Assembly (NCBI GenBank): GCA_910575265.1
Contig: CAJTEA010000001.1
Location: 1-64,000 of the forward strand
Origin: Oscillospiraceae bacterium
GTDB lineage: Bacteria > Bacillota > Clostridia > Oscillospirales > Oscillospiraceae
Length of the DNA stretch: 64,000 bases
Reading direction: 5' to 3'
Every line of letters begins with the position of its first letter. The stretch's first letter is position 1. The position numbers were made by a program, and so were the translations under genes. Below, piece after piece: positions 33,056 through 39,199 of this stretch. Below the pieces are notes generated by a model, which made no database searches, was not told the DNA's origin, and worked only from the letters and a program-made list of their open reading frames with translations.

Positions 33056-33420
33056 GGACCAAGGTGATCGCGCTCCTCCTCCTGGCGGCGGTGGCCGGCT
33101 CGGCTGCGTTCCTCCTGCTCCAAAGCGGTGGGACGGAGCACCCCGTGGCCCGGATTACCCGGGACGGCGTTCTGCTGGAGGAGATTGACCTGAGCCGGGT
33201 GGATACCCCCTATTCCATCACCCTTGAGGATGGGAGCGGGACCAACACCGTTTTGGTGGAGCCGGGCCGCGTCCGCGTCTCGGAGGCAGACTGTCCCGAT
33301 CAGATCTGCGTCAATCAGGGCTGGATTGCGGACGGGACCGTGCCCATCGTCTGCCTGCCCCACAGGCTCATCCTCGAGATCGTAGGGGGTGGAGGTAATT
33401 TGGATGGCGGGGCCGGTTAA
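33052..33420 (+). CDS. membrane-anchored NusG domain II protein
   Basis: 122 residues: one N-terminal membrane segment (VIALLLLAAVAGSAAFLLL) and an extracytoplasmic NusG-II domain (VARITRDGVLLEEIDLSRV to CLPHRLILEI), with conserved CPDQICVNQGWI. In Clostridia this protein is found beside apbE and a Gx transporter, a set linked to extracytoplasmic flavin-based electron transfer. It overlaps both neighbours (4 bases with apbE, 17 with the Gx gene). Confidence 0.88.
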   Translation: MRTKVIALLLLAAVAGSAAFLLLQSGGTEHPVARITRDGVLLEEIDLSRVDTPYSITLEDGSGTNTVLVEPGRVRVSEADCPDQICVNQGWIADGTVPIVCLPHRLILEIVGGGGNLDGGAG

Positions 33421-33916
33421 GGGGGCGGGGCGGATTACCCAGCTGGCCCTGCTCACCGCCATCGCCCTGACTATTTTTATGGCGGAGGCCCAAATGGATC
33501 CCCTGACCGCCGTTCCCGGGGTCAAGCTGGGGCTGGCCAACATCGTCACAGTGTATGTCATGTTTGTCATGGGGCCGGGGGACGCCCTGCTGGTGCTGTC
33601 CGGTCGAGTGTTTCTGGGAGCGATATTCTCCGGGCAGCCGATGACCCTGATCTACAGCGCCGCCGGGGGTGTTTTGAGCTGGTGCGTCCTGTGCCTGCTG
33701 CGGAAGCTTCTCACTGGGGAGCGGATCTGGCTGGTCAGCCCGGTGGCCGCCATATTCCACAACCTAGGCCAGCTTCTGGCCGCCGCCGCCGTCCTGCGCA
33801 CCTGGACAGTGATGGCCTACCTGCCCTACCTGGTAATCGCCGCCGTCCTTGCCGGGCTGTTCACCGGCGTAGCCGCCCAGGCGCTCATCAAACAGCTGAA
33901 AAAGGTACAAAAATAG
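33404..33916 (+). CDS. Gx transporter-family membrane protein
   Basis: 170 residues, about five membrane segments. ALLTAIALTIFMAEAQMDP and GVKLGLANIVTVYVMFVMGP are the family signature (old name: heptaprenyl diphosphate synthase component I); RVFLGAIFSGQPMTLIYSAAGG follows the S-component-like pattern. Start 33404 has GGAGG eight bases before it. Last gene of rqcP-apbE-NusGII-Gx; a strong terminator follows. The likely role is membrane partner for the flavinylation/electron-transfer set; the transported molecule is unknown. Confidence 0.88.
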   Translation: MAGPVKGAGRITQLALLTAIALTIFMAEAQMDPLTAVPGVKLGLANIVTVYVMFVMGPGDALLVLSGRVFLGAIFSGQPMTLIYSAAGGVLSWCVLCLLRKLLTGERIWLVSPVAAIFHNLGQLLAAAAVLRTWTVMAYLPYLVIAAVLAGLFTGVAAQALIKQLKKVQK

Positions 33917-33927
33917 CGGTCCGCCCG

Positions 33928-33970
33928 GTGGGAGAGGTAACATAGGGAAATTACCTCTCCCACTATTTTT
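33928..33970 (+). terminator. terminator of the apbE operon
   Basis: Thirteen-base stem GTGGGAGAGGTAA (33928-33940) / TTACCTCTCCCAC (33951-33963), ten-base loop, TATTTTTAT. Confidence 0.85.
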
Positions 33971-34021
33971 ATAGTCAGCCAAATGTAATTGAATTGCGGG
34001 AGAAAGTAGGCATCTTGATTG

Positions 34022-34180
34022 GGTGCTTTCTTCCAAAAACTCAAATAGTTTCGCGGGATCACCACCAGGTATGACAAGTTGGATGCTTCTTTCCCCGCTT
34101 ATGTTTTCCTGGTCTCTATCACTATTTTGTTGATTTTGTACAGCCTTCTCAAGTTCTTAAACAAAGCCTACAGTCTTTAA
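34022..34180 (+). pseudogene. C-terminal remnant of an IS5/IS4-type transposase
   Basis: Read in one frame, 34022-34180 gives AFFQKLK, an in-frame TAG, then FRGITTRYDKLDASF and a hydrophobic tail to a stop at 34180. The FRxIxTRYDKL block is characteristic of the C-terminus of IS5/IS4-family DDE transposases. Upstream stop codons and the lack of the DDE core show an old, inactive remnant. No inverted repeats or target duplication could be placed. The AT-rich 34181-34343 stretch after it has coding-like character in another frame (DGDILRFDITDGKIVFEKEF) but no start or recognisable family. Confidence 0.6.
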
Positions 34181-34343
34181 TGACAGAACAATTCATCTTA
34201 CAAAATGGGCGCGGCAAGAACTTCCGGTTAGGGATGGGGATATATTACGTTTTGATATCACAGACGGGAAGATTGTTTTTGAAAAAGAATTTGCTTCCGC
34301 TGTTGACGGCCCGCGTCACGTCCTCCCACGCGGGCGCGTCCCT

Positions 34344-35540
34344 TTACCTGGTCAGCAGCTTTTTCATGCCCTCCTCCAGGCCGTCCACGGTGAGTGGGAA
34401 CATGGGGAACTCCTGGGCAATGGTGTCATAAGTCTGGGACCAGTAGGCCCCCCAGTCAGGGCGGCGGCTTGGATTGAGCCAGACGGTGTGTCGGAAACGG
34501 TTTTTCAGCAGCCGAAGCCAGTCCATACCGCACTGGGGGGTATTTGATCTCCGGTCCTGGCCGTAGTAGCTCATCAGCTCATAGGGAGCCATCTGGGCGT
34601 CTCCCACCAAAATCAGCTTGTAGTCGCCGGGGATGTTAGACAGTACCCAGTCGGTGGTCACGCTGTTCCGGGACATAAGCGTAGGGTCGTTGTACAGGCG
34701 GGCATAGGGGCAGTTATGGAAGTAGTAGACCTTCAGATCCTTAAAGTGGCCCGACTTGGACACCGCCTGAAACAGGGCGGAGCACAGCTGGGCGTAGTAG
34801 TCCATAGAGCCCCCGGAGTCCATCAGGAGAAGCACCTTCACCGTGTTCTCCCGGGGGCGCTTGTAGCGCACCTTGAGGACCCCGCCGTTGTCAGCGGTGT
34901 CTTTGATGGTATTGTCCACATCAAACTGGGTAGGGGGGAGGTCCACCAGTCCGGAATACTGCCGTAGATGCCGCAGCGCCACCTGAAACTGGCGGGTGTC
35001 CAAGGTGTTGTCCCGGCGGAAGTCCCGGAATTTCCGTTCCCCCGCCACCCGGAAGGCCCGGCGGTACATGGACTGGCCCCCCACCCGGATCCCCTTGGGG
35101 GACAGGCCGGAGTTGCCAAACACCGACATGCCATGGGTACCCACCCAGTAGCTGCCGCCGTTGTGCTCCTCGTTCTGCTCCAGCATCCGTTCCTTCAGCA
35201 TCCGCTCGATCTCCTCCTCGGAGAGCACCAGATTTTTCAGGGCCTGGACCTCGTTCCAGTTGGCGTAGTCCGACAATACGTCTGGTTTATCCAGCCACTC
35301 TAATAACTCTTTGGATACCTCCTGCTGGAAGGGGACATCCCTGAAATATTCCAGGAAGGCGCGGTCAAAGGCGTCGAAATCCGCCTCACTTTTCACCAGC
35401 AGACAGCGGCATAGATGGTAAAAGCCGGTGAAGCTGGCGTTGTGGAGATTTTTGTGCAGCCCCTCCATCAGAGCCATCCACTCGGTCAGCGAGACCTTTA
35501 ATCCGTTTCGCCGCAGCAGATACAGCAAATCATCAAACAC
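34344..35540 (-). CDS. VWA-domain protein (CoxE/YehP-like)
   Basis: 398 residues. An N-terminal helical region (LLYLLRRNGLKVSLTEWM) resembles proteins that partner MoxR-type AAA ATPases; the C-terminal ~190 residues are a von Willebrand A domain with the metal-site motif DSGGSMDYY (normally DxSxS; here the first Ser is Gly). Such proteins with an AAA partner act in metal-centre or complex maturation. No MoxR gene lies next to it in this window, which is unusual. AAGGAAGG precedes the start. Monocistronic as far as visible. Confidence 0.85.
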   Translation of the reverse strand: MFDDLLYLLRRNGLKVSLTEWMALMEGLHKNLHNASFTGFYHLCRCLLVKSEADFDAFDRAFLEYFRDVPFQQEVSKELLEWLDKPDVLSDYANWNEVQALKNLVLSEEEIERMLKERMLEQNEEHNGGSYWVGTHGMSVFGNSGLSPKGIRVGGQSMYRRAFRVAGERKFRDFRRDNTLDTRQFQVALRHLRQYSGLVDLPPTQFDVDNTIKDTADNGGVLKVRYKRPRENTVKVLLLMDSGGSMDYYAQLCSALFQAVSKSGHFKDLKVYYFHNCPYARLYNDPTLMSRNSVTTDWVLSNIPGDYKLILVGDAQMAPYELMSYYGQDRRSNTPQCGMDWLRLLKNRFRHTVWLNPSRRPDWGAYWSQTYDTIAQEFPMFPLTVDGLEEGMKKLLTR

Positions 35541-35636
35541 GGCTTCACCTTCCTTCCATCATCTTTGATGATTGTACCGTCTTTTTAATGAAAAGGCAAG
35601 CATATTCTATCATGCCAAGTTTCATTATTTTTCTGA

Positions 35637-35674
35637 CAAGTATACTTGACATTATAGTCCCGCCGTGCTATGAT
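35637..35674 (+). promoter_or_regulatory. promoter and palindromic operator of the DUF6442/XRE unit
   Basis: TTGACA (35646-35651), 17 bases, TATGAT (35669-35674). A perfect palindrome CAAGTATACTTG (35637-35648) overlaps the -35 and is a good site for the XRE protein coded two genes down. Because the -10 spans 35670, an ATG there cannot be the translation start. Confidence 0.75.
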
Positions 35675-35738
35675 ACATTCACCGGTGAAGGTTACGGCCG
35701 GACCTGCGCCGAAATCATTTGAAAAGAGGTTTTTCAAC

Positions 35739-36053
35739 TTGGAAAAGGACAAGGTTTTGGAAAAAAGCCGCAGGGAGAATAAAAATCAGGATGAGATGGA
35801 GCGGACCATCCGCATCGAGGGGGAGTCCTTCAGTCTGTTCTTTACACTGATGGCAGGAATCATCCTGTACTCATACAACAGGCTCCATGATTTGCCTTCT
35901 GACACTATATTTATCATGTTCTGGACCTCCTGTGTCAGCAGCCGCCTCTACCGGCTGACCAAGCGGAAGGATATCTCCGATTTAATCACCATGATAATTT
36001 CTCTTGTCATTTTGGTGTTTTATGTGGTAAAATACTTCTCGCAGGGATGGTGA
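35739..36053 (+). CDS. DUF6442-like two-segment membrane protein
   Basis: 104 residues starting with TTG, with AGAGGT eight bases upstream. LEKDKVLEKSRRENKNQDE at the N-terminus is the typical opening of the DUF6442 group; two or three membrane segments follow (FTLMAGIILYSYN; TIFIMFWTSCV; MIISLVILVFYVVKYF). A longer frame from 35670 is excluded because it would start inside the promoter. It is coupled to an XRE gene five bases later, a pairing seen often in Clostridia. Role unknown; possibly the membrane sensor for the XRE protein. Confidence 0.75.
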   Translation: MEKDKVLEKSRRENKNQDEMERTIRIEGESFSLFFTLMAGIILYSYNRLHDLPSDTIFIMFWTSCVSSRLYRLTKRKDISDLITMIISLVILVFYVVKYFSQGW

Positions 36054-36057
36054 GGGC

Positions 36058-36267
36058 ATGGACGACCAGTTGGTCCTGAAAAATCGGTTAAAGGTGGCCC
36101 GGGCGGAGCGGTCCCTGTCCCAGGGGGAACTGGCCAGGCTGGTTGGCGTCTCCCGTCAGACCATCAGTTCCATCGAGACGGGTCAGTTCAACCCCACCGC
36201 CAAGCTGGCTCTGGTGCTGTGTGTCGCCCTGGAAAAGAAATTCGAGGAGTTGTTCTACTTCGATTGA
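36058..36267 (+). CDS. XRE-family transcriptional regulator, YozG/short type
   Basis: 69 residues forming just one helix-turn-helix domain: LKVARAERSLSQGELARLV, VSRQTISSIETGQFNPTAKL, LEKKFEELFYF. This compact type usually pairs with a small membrane protein gene, as here. It is likely to bind the CAAGTATACTTG palindrome upstream of the operon and repress its own synthesis. The Cys-rich gene follows 14 bases later. Confidence 0.88.
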   Translation: MDDQLVLKNRLKVARAERSLSQGELARLVGVSRQTISSIETGQFNPTAKLALVLCVALEKKFEELFYFD

Positions 36268-36281
36268 GAGGAGGCCCGCCT

Positions 36282-36452
36282 GTGGAATACTTCGCCATTG
36301 GACTGTTCGCCGTGGCTGTGATTGGTATTCCTATCGCTATTCTGTTGTATAACGATTATGGTAGCAAGCGGGGATGCGGCCGGGGGTGCGCCACCTGCGG
36401 AAACCGGGATATCTGCTACCGGAAGAAAAACAAGAGGTCACAGGACAAATGA
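36282..36452 (+). CDS. small Cys-rich membrane protein (FeoB-associated type)
   Basis: 56 residues from a GTG start with GAGAGGAGG seven bases upstream. One N-terminal membrane segment (YFAIGLFAVAVIGIPIAILL) is followed by GCGRGCATCGNRDICY, a tight cluster of five cysteines, and a basic tail. The layout is that of FeoB-associated Cys-rich proteins, but no feoA/feoB is present nearby, so the name refers to resemblance only. It may bind iron or a cluster. Third gene of the XRE unit, ending in a terminator hairpin. Confidence 0.65.
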   Translation: MEYFAIGLFAVAVIGIPIAILLYNDYGSKRGCGRGCATCGNRDICYRKKNKRSQDK

Positions 36453-36472
36453 CTGTCCTGTGACCTTTTTTA
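36435..36472. terminator. terminator shared by the Cys-rich gene and rnhA
   Basis: Thirteen-base stem AGGTCACAGGACA (36435-36447) / TGTCCTGTGACCT (36454-36466), six-base loop, then TTTTTT. The left arm lies in the last codons of the Cys-rich gene; rnhA ends at 36470 from the other side. Confidence 0.85.
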
Positions 36473-36907
36473 TTTAAATTTCTGGCTCTCCGCCACCGCC
36501 AGCTGGTCGCAGCGGTTGTTGTATTGGTTCTCAGCGTGGCCCTTGACCCAGTGGAGGTTGACAGTGTGCTGTTCACACAGGTCCAGCAGCCGGCCCCACA
36601 GATCGGGGTTGAGGGCTGGTTTTTTGTCCGACTTTACCCAGCCCCTGGCCCGCCAGTTTTTGGCCCAGCCCTTGCCCAGACCGTCGATGACATACTTGCT
36701 GTCAGAGTACAGCTCCACCAGGCAGGGCTCCTTCAGCGCCTCCAAGGCGGCGATCACTCCAGTCAGCTCCATGCGGTTGTTGGTGGTCTGAGCCTCCCCG
36801 CCGGACAGCTCTTTTTTGTGCTCGCCGTACATTAATATGGCCCCCCAGCCCCCCGGGCCGGGATTGCCGGAACAGGCTCCGTCGGTATAGATGGTGACAA
36901 TTTTCAT
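36470..36907 (-). CDS. rnhA: ribonuclease HI
   Basis: 145 residues. All catalytic acids are present: Asp in [16 protein letters not shown], Glu in [16 protein letters not shown], Asp in [12 protein letters not shown] and the final Asp in [15 protein letters not shown] holds the conserved His. It removes RNA from RNA-DNA hybrids such as R-loops. Start 36907 (AAGAAG upstream) is chosen; the longer frame from 36964 would begin within the decayed toxin gene. Confidence 0.95.
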   Translation of the reverse strand: MKIVTIYTDGACSGNPGPGGWGAILMYGEHKKELSGGEAQTTNNRMELTGVIAALEALKEPCLVELYSDSKYVIDGLGKGWAKNWRARGWVKSDKKPALNPDLWGRLLDLCEQHTVNLHWVKGHAENQYNNRCDQLAVAESQKFK

Positions 36908-36920
36908 AGCTGCTTCTTCC

Positions 36921-37194
36921 TTAAAACAAATCGCTGTGGGTGCCGGGTTCGGGTGAGCATTCAAACCAATTCCCCATTTCTGATCTTATAAATCAGAAGC
37001 CAATCAGGCGTGATATGGCATTCTCGGTACCCAATATAATCTCCGATCAGATCGTGGTCTTTATACTTTGGAGGAAGAGGCTTTTGTTCCGCCAGCAATT
37101 GAACAACCTGTTCCAGCAAAGGAACATCATATCCCCGTCTGACCATTCTTTTGTAGTCCTTTTTAACCGTATTATGATATCGGACCGCCAGCAT
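36921..37194 (-). pseudogene. RelE/YafQ-type toxin gene with inactivated C-terminus
   Basis: The frame from 37194 encodes 77 residues, MLAVRYHNTVKKDYKRMVRR to KIRNGELV, then stops at 36961. In intact YafQ homologues about 12 more residues follow, normally ending in LTRTGTHSDLF with the catalytic His. Here those codons are still recognisable (MLTRT, then GTHSDLF in a shifted frame, ending with TAA at 36921) but are cut off by a TGA and a one-base insertion. The product thus lacks the active-site His. Its start overlaps the antitoxin gene by 23 bases. Confidence 0.75.
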
Positions 37195-37453
37195 TCAGGT
37201 CCTCTATCAGCGCTTCTACAGAAGTAAACGCTTTACTTAATCCAATTCCCTTTTGCGCTTCCTCAAATGTGCGTCTTGTCTCTTCATTGGGAATCTCCCG
37301 ATCTACCGGAAAGGGAATTCGGTTCTCCCGCACAGCCTTTTTGGCAAATACGGTAAACGCTGTAGTCATGCTCATGCCCACATCCGCGCAAAAGGCCTCA
37401 AACTGACGCTTCAACTCCGCGTCCATCCGGATATTTATATTGGTCTGCGCCAT
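37172..37453 (-). CDS. RelB/DinJ-family antitoxin
   Basis: 93 residues. MAQTNINIRMDAELKRQFE is the N-terminal ribbon-helix-helix DNA-binding part; FEEAQKGIGLSKAFTSVE and EALIEDLN form the toxin-binding tail. It would repress its own promoter at 37486-37514 and neutralise the adjoining YafQ-type toxin. Since the toxin gene is broken, the intact antitoxin may survive as a stand-alone regulator or as protection against related toxins. Confidence 0.9.
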   Translation of the reverse strand: MAQTNINIRMDAELKRQFEAFCADVGMSMTTAFTVFAKKAVRENRIPFPVDREIPNEETRRTFEEAQKGIGLSKAFTSVEALIEDLNAGGPIS

Positions 37454-37485
37454 ATCAAATAACCCCCCTTTATTTTATAATATGT

Positions 37486-37514
37486 ACCATATATAATTTT
37501 AATGACATTGTCAA
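37486..37514 (-). promoter_or_regulatory. promoter/operator of the antitoxin-toxin operon
   Basis: Minus strand TTGACA (37509-37514), 17 bases, TATGGT (37486-37491). The -10 is part of ATATGGTACATAT, a near-perfect dyad, a likely site for the RelB-type antitoxin. The leader carries GGGGGG before the start. Confidence 0.7.
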
Positions 37515-37729
37515 GAGAATTCAATACAAAAGCTGGGCGCAAATAGGCACCCAGCTTTTATTCCGTTTCCCCAAACCACCCGCACGAAACCGGTGTCCGC
37601 CTTTCGCGCAACCAAACTATTACAAAAAAGCTCGGTGGTCCAGTTCTTTTCCTGGATGGTTTCCTCCAGCTCCCGCAGATCCTTGGACAGTCCGTCCACC
37701 TGCTTTTCCAGCTGGCGGCTCCTTTCCAC
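37511..37729 (-). CDS. possible small coiled-coil protein, doubtful
   Basis: 72-residue frame opening with GTG: MERSRQLEKQVDGLSKDLRE is strongly heptad-like, and the second half contains ELFCNSLVARKADTGF. The last 17 codons run through a terminator hairpin (37528-37559) and the -35 of the antitoxin promoter, so the true protein, if any, probably ended earlier and the frame may be a degraded gene end. The ribosome site is poor. It follows the DUF3829-like lipoprotein gene by five bases in the same direction. Confidence 0.4.
   Translation of the reverse strand: MERSRQLEKQVDGLSKDLRELEETIQEKNWTTELFCNSLVARKADTGFVRVVWGNGIKAGCLFAPSFCIEFS
37528..37562. terminator. terminator upstream of the antitoxin promoter
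   Basis: Stem AAAAGCTGGG / CCCAGCTTTT with a twelve-base loop and T-runs on both sides; it ends leftward transcription of the lipoprotein unit. Confidence 0.75.
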
Positions 37730-37734
37730 TCCGG

Positions 37735-38775
37735 TCAGATAACGCTGTTATAGCCGTCGATCATGCTGCTGATGGCCTCGTTGACCTTGTTGAAGTCCTC
37801 GGCGTAGTCTGTGCCCTCCGTCAGGTCTGTAGACAGCCTGTTCACCCAGCTGTAGAGGGATTCCACCTTATTCATGTACAGCTTCATGGAACTGTCCGCA
37901 ATGGCGCCGTTGAATACCTTTTCTTTCTCCTCCTGATCCTCCAGGGTTTCGTTCAGGCTGTCATAGGCGGTCTGGAACTGGGTAAAGAGGGGGGACAGGC
38001 TCGTCATGTCGATATCGGGCAGCACCACTTCATCCTCGGGACCGGTTTCGGCGTTGGCTGTCTCCATCTGGGTCCAGATTTCGTCCAGAATGTCCTCGCT
38101 GGTATGGATCATGGTCAGGGAGTGGTAAAGGACCATCTGTCCATCCTCCAGAAGCTCAGCCAGGTCCTCGTCCCGGCTTCCACTGGCCATTTCCGTGATC
38201 GCGTCCAGGTAGTTTTCATAATAGGTATCATAGACCTGGAGGGCCTCCCAGAGGGCGGCGTGGATCTCGGGGGCCTTGGCCAGATTGTCGTCCTCATAGT
38301 CGTCAAAGCGCATATAGGAAGCCAGGTCGTCCAGCGCCTCCATCACCTGAATCATGCTGTCTCCCATGGCTGTGATGGCGGCGTCCGCCTTGGGATAGGC
38401 CGGGTCCTCCTTCGCGTAGTTTATGGCCTCCTCCACGGGGTAGGTGTGGGCGGTATAGAACTGGACCGCGTCCTTAATGGCGCTGTAATCTCCGACGACG
38501 GCGAACTCAGCCGCATAATCCACGTTTTCAAAATACACGGCCAGTATGGGCTCAATATCATCAGTGATGACATTGGCGATATCCAGATACTTGTTGTATT
38601 TGCTGTAGTCCTTGGAGGCTCCGCTGGACGTATCACTGGACGAAGAGGAACTGACATCTGTTTTCGTCTCGCTTGAGCTGCCTCCGCCCGACCCGCCGTC
38701 GGAACACCCGGACAGCAGCAGCGCGGCGCACAGACCCAAAACGGTCGCCTTCATCCAATGATTTTTTTGACTCAT
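37735..38775 (-). CDS. secreted lipoprotein, DUF3829 (YiiG)-like
   Basis: 346 residues. Signal peptide with lipobox LLLSGC (Cys near residue 24), a Ser/Gly-rich linker (SSSSSSDTSSGAS), then an all-helical, strongly acidic domain beginning YSKYNKYLDIANVITDDI and ending VNEAISSMIDGYNSVI, as in DUF3829 proteins. Role unknown; the family is surface-anchored. Start 38775 is favoured because AGAGAGG is ten bases before it; an in-frame TTG nine bases earlier sits against that site. Confidence 0.82.
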   Translation of the reverse strand: MSQKNHWMKATVLGLCAALLLSGCSDGGSGGGSSSETKTDVSSSSSSDTSSGASKDYSKYNKYLDIANVITDDIEPILAVYFENVDYAAEFAVVGDYSAIKDAVQFYTAHTYPVEEAINYAKEDPAYPKADAAITAMGDSMIQVMEALDDLASYMRFDDYEDDNLAKAPEIHAALWEALQVYDTYYENYLDAITEMASGSRDEDLAELLEDGQMVLYHSLTMIHTSEDILDEIWTQMETANAETGPEDEVVLPDIDMTSLSPLFTQFQTAYDSLNETLEDQEEKEKVFNGAIADSSMKLYMNKVESLYSWVNRLSTDLTEGTDYAEDFNKVNEAISSMIDGYNSVI

Positions 38776-38822
38776 GGTACTCAATCCTCTCTTTAAAATT
38801 ATATACGGAAACCGAAGGGACC

Positions 38823-39185
38823 TTACAGCCCCTTCAGGATTTCCTGCCGTTTCCGCCGGTACTCCTGATCTGTTATCAGACCGGCTTCTTTCAGCGTTTC
38901 CAGCTGCTCCAACCGGTGCTGCCTGCCTGACCCGATGGAGGTGATATGGTCAAACTCAGGAGCCGTGCGGGAAGTTTTTCCCCAGCCCACCGGTTTCTTG
39001 GGAGAGGGAAATTCTTTCTTCAAGCTTTTCAGCCAAAGAAGGGGCAGCCAGATTTCCCCCTTCTTTTTGCTCTCGTTGTATGGAACATAGATGCCGAAAA
39101 AGCCGACGCAGCAAATGGTCAGAAAGAGAAATACCACATGCTGGGGCACAAACATCATAAAAGTAGACAGCGCAATACTTCCCAT
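38823..39185 (-). CDS. small membrane protein with C-terminal SHOCT domain
   Basis: 120 residues: a hydrophobic N-terminus with one or two membrane segments (HVVFLFLTICCVGFFGIYV), a basic linker, and a C-terminal SHOCT domain (RLEQLETLKEAGLITDQEY, RRKRQEILKGL). SHOCT domains are short helical hairpins that often mediate oligomerisation. It lies 14 bases after gyrA in the same direction, so it may be read from the gyrase transcript. No further function can be given. Confidence 0.8.
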   Translation of the reverse strand: MGSIALSTFMMFVPQHVVFLFLTICCVGFFGIYVPYNESKKKGEIWLPLLWLKSLKKEFPSPKKPVGWGKTSRTAPEFDHITSIGSGRQHRLEQLETLKEAGLITDQEYRRKRQEILKGL

Positions 39186-39199
39186 ATCACAGCCGCTCC

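Noticed and set aside
34181-34343. Coding-like stretch DGDILRFDITDG after the transposase remnant
   Set aside because: No start, no recognised family, and it merges into the antisense of the VWA gene.
35670-35738. ATG at 35670 as start of the DUF6442-like gene
   Set aside because: It lies inside the promoter -10; the TTG at 35739 gives the family N-terminus and has AGAGGT.
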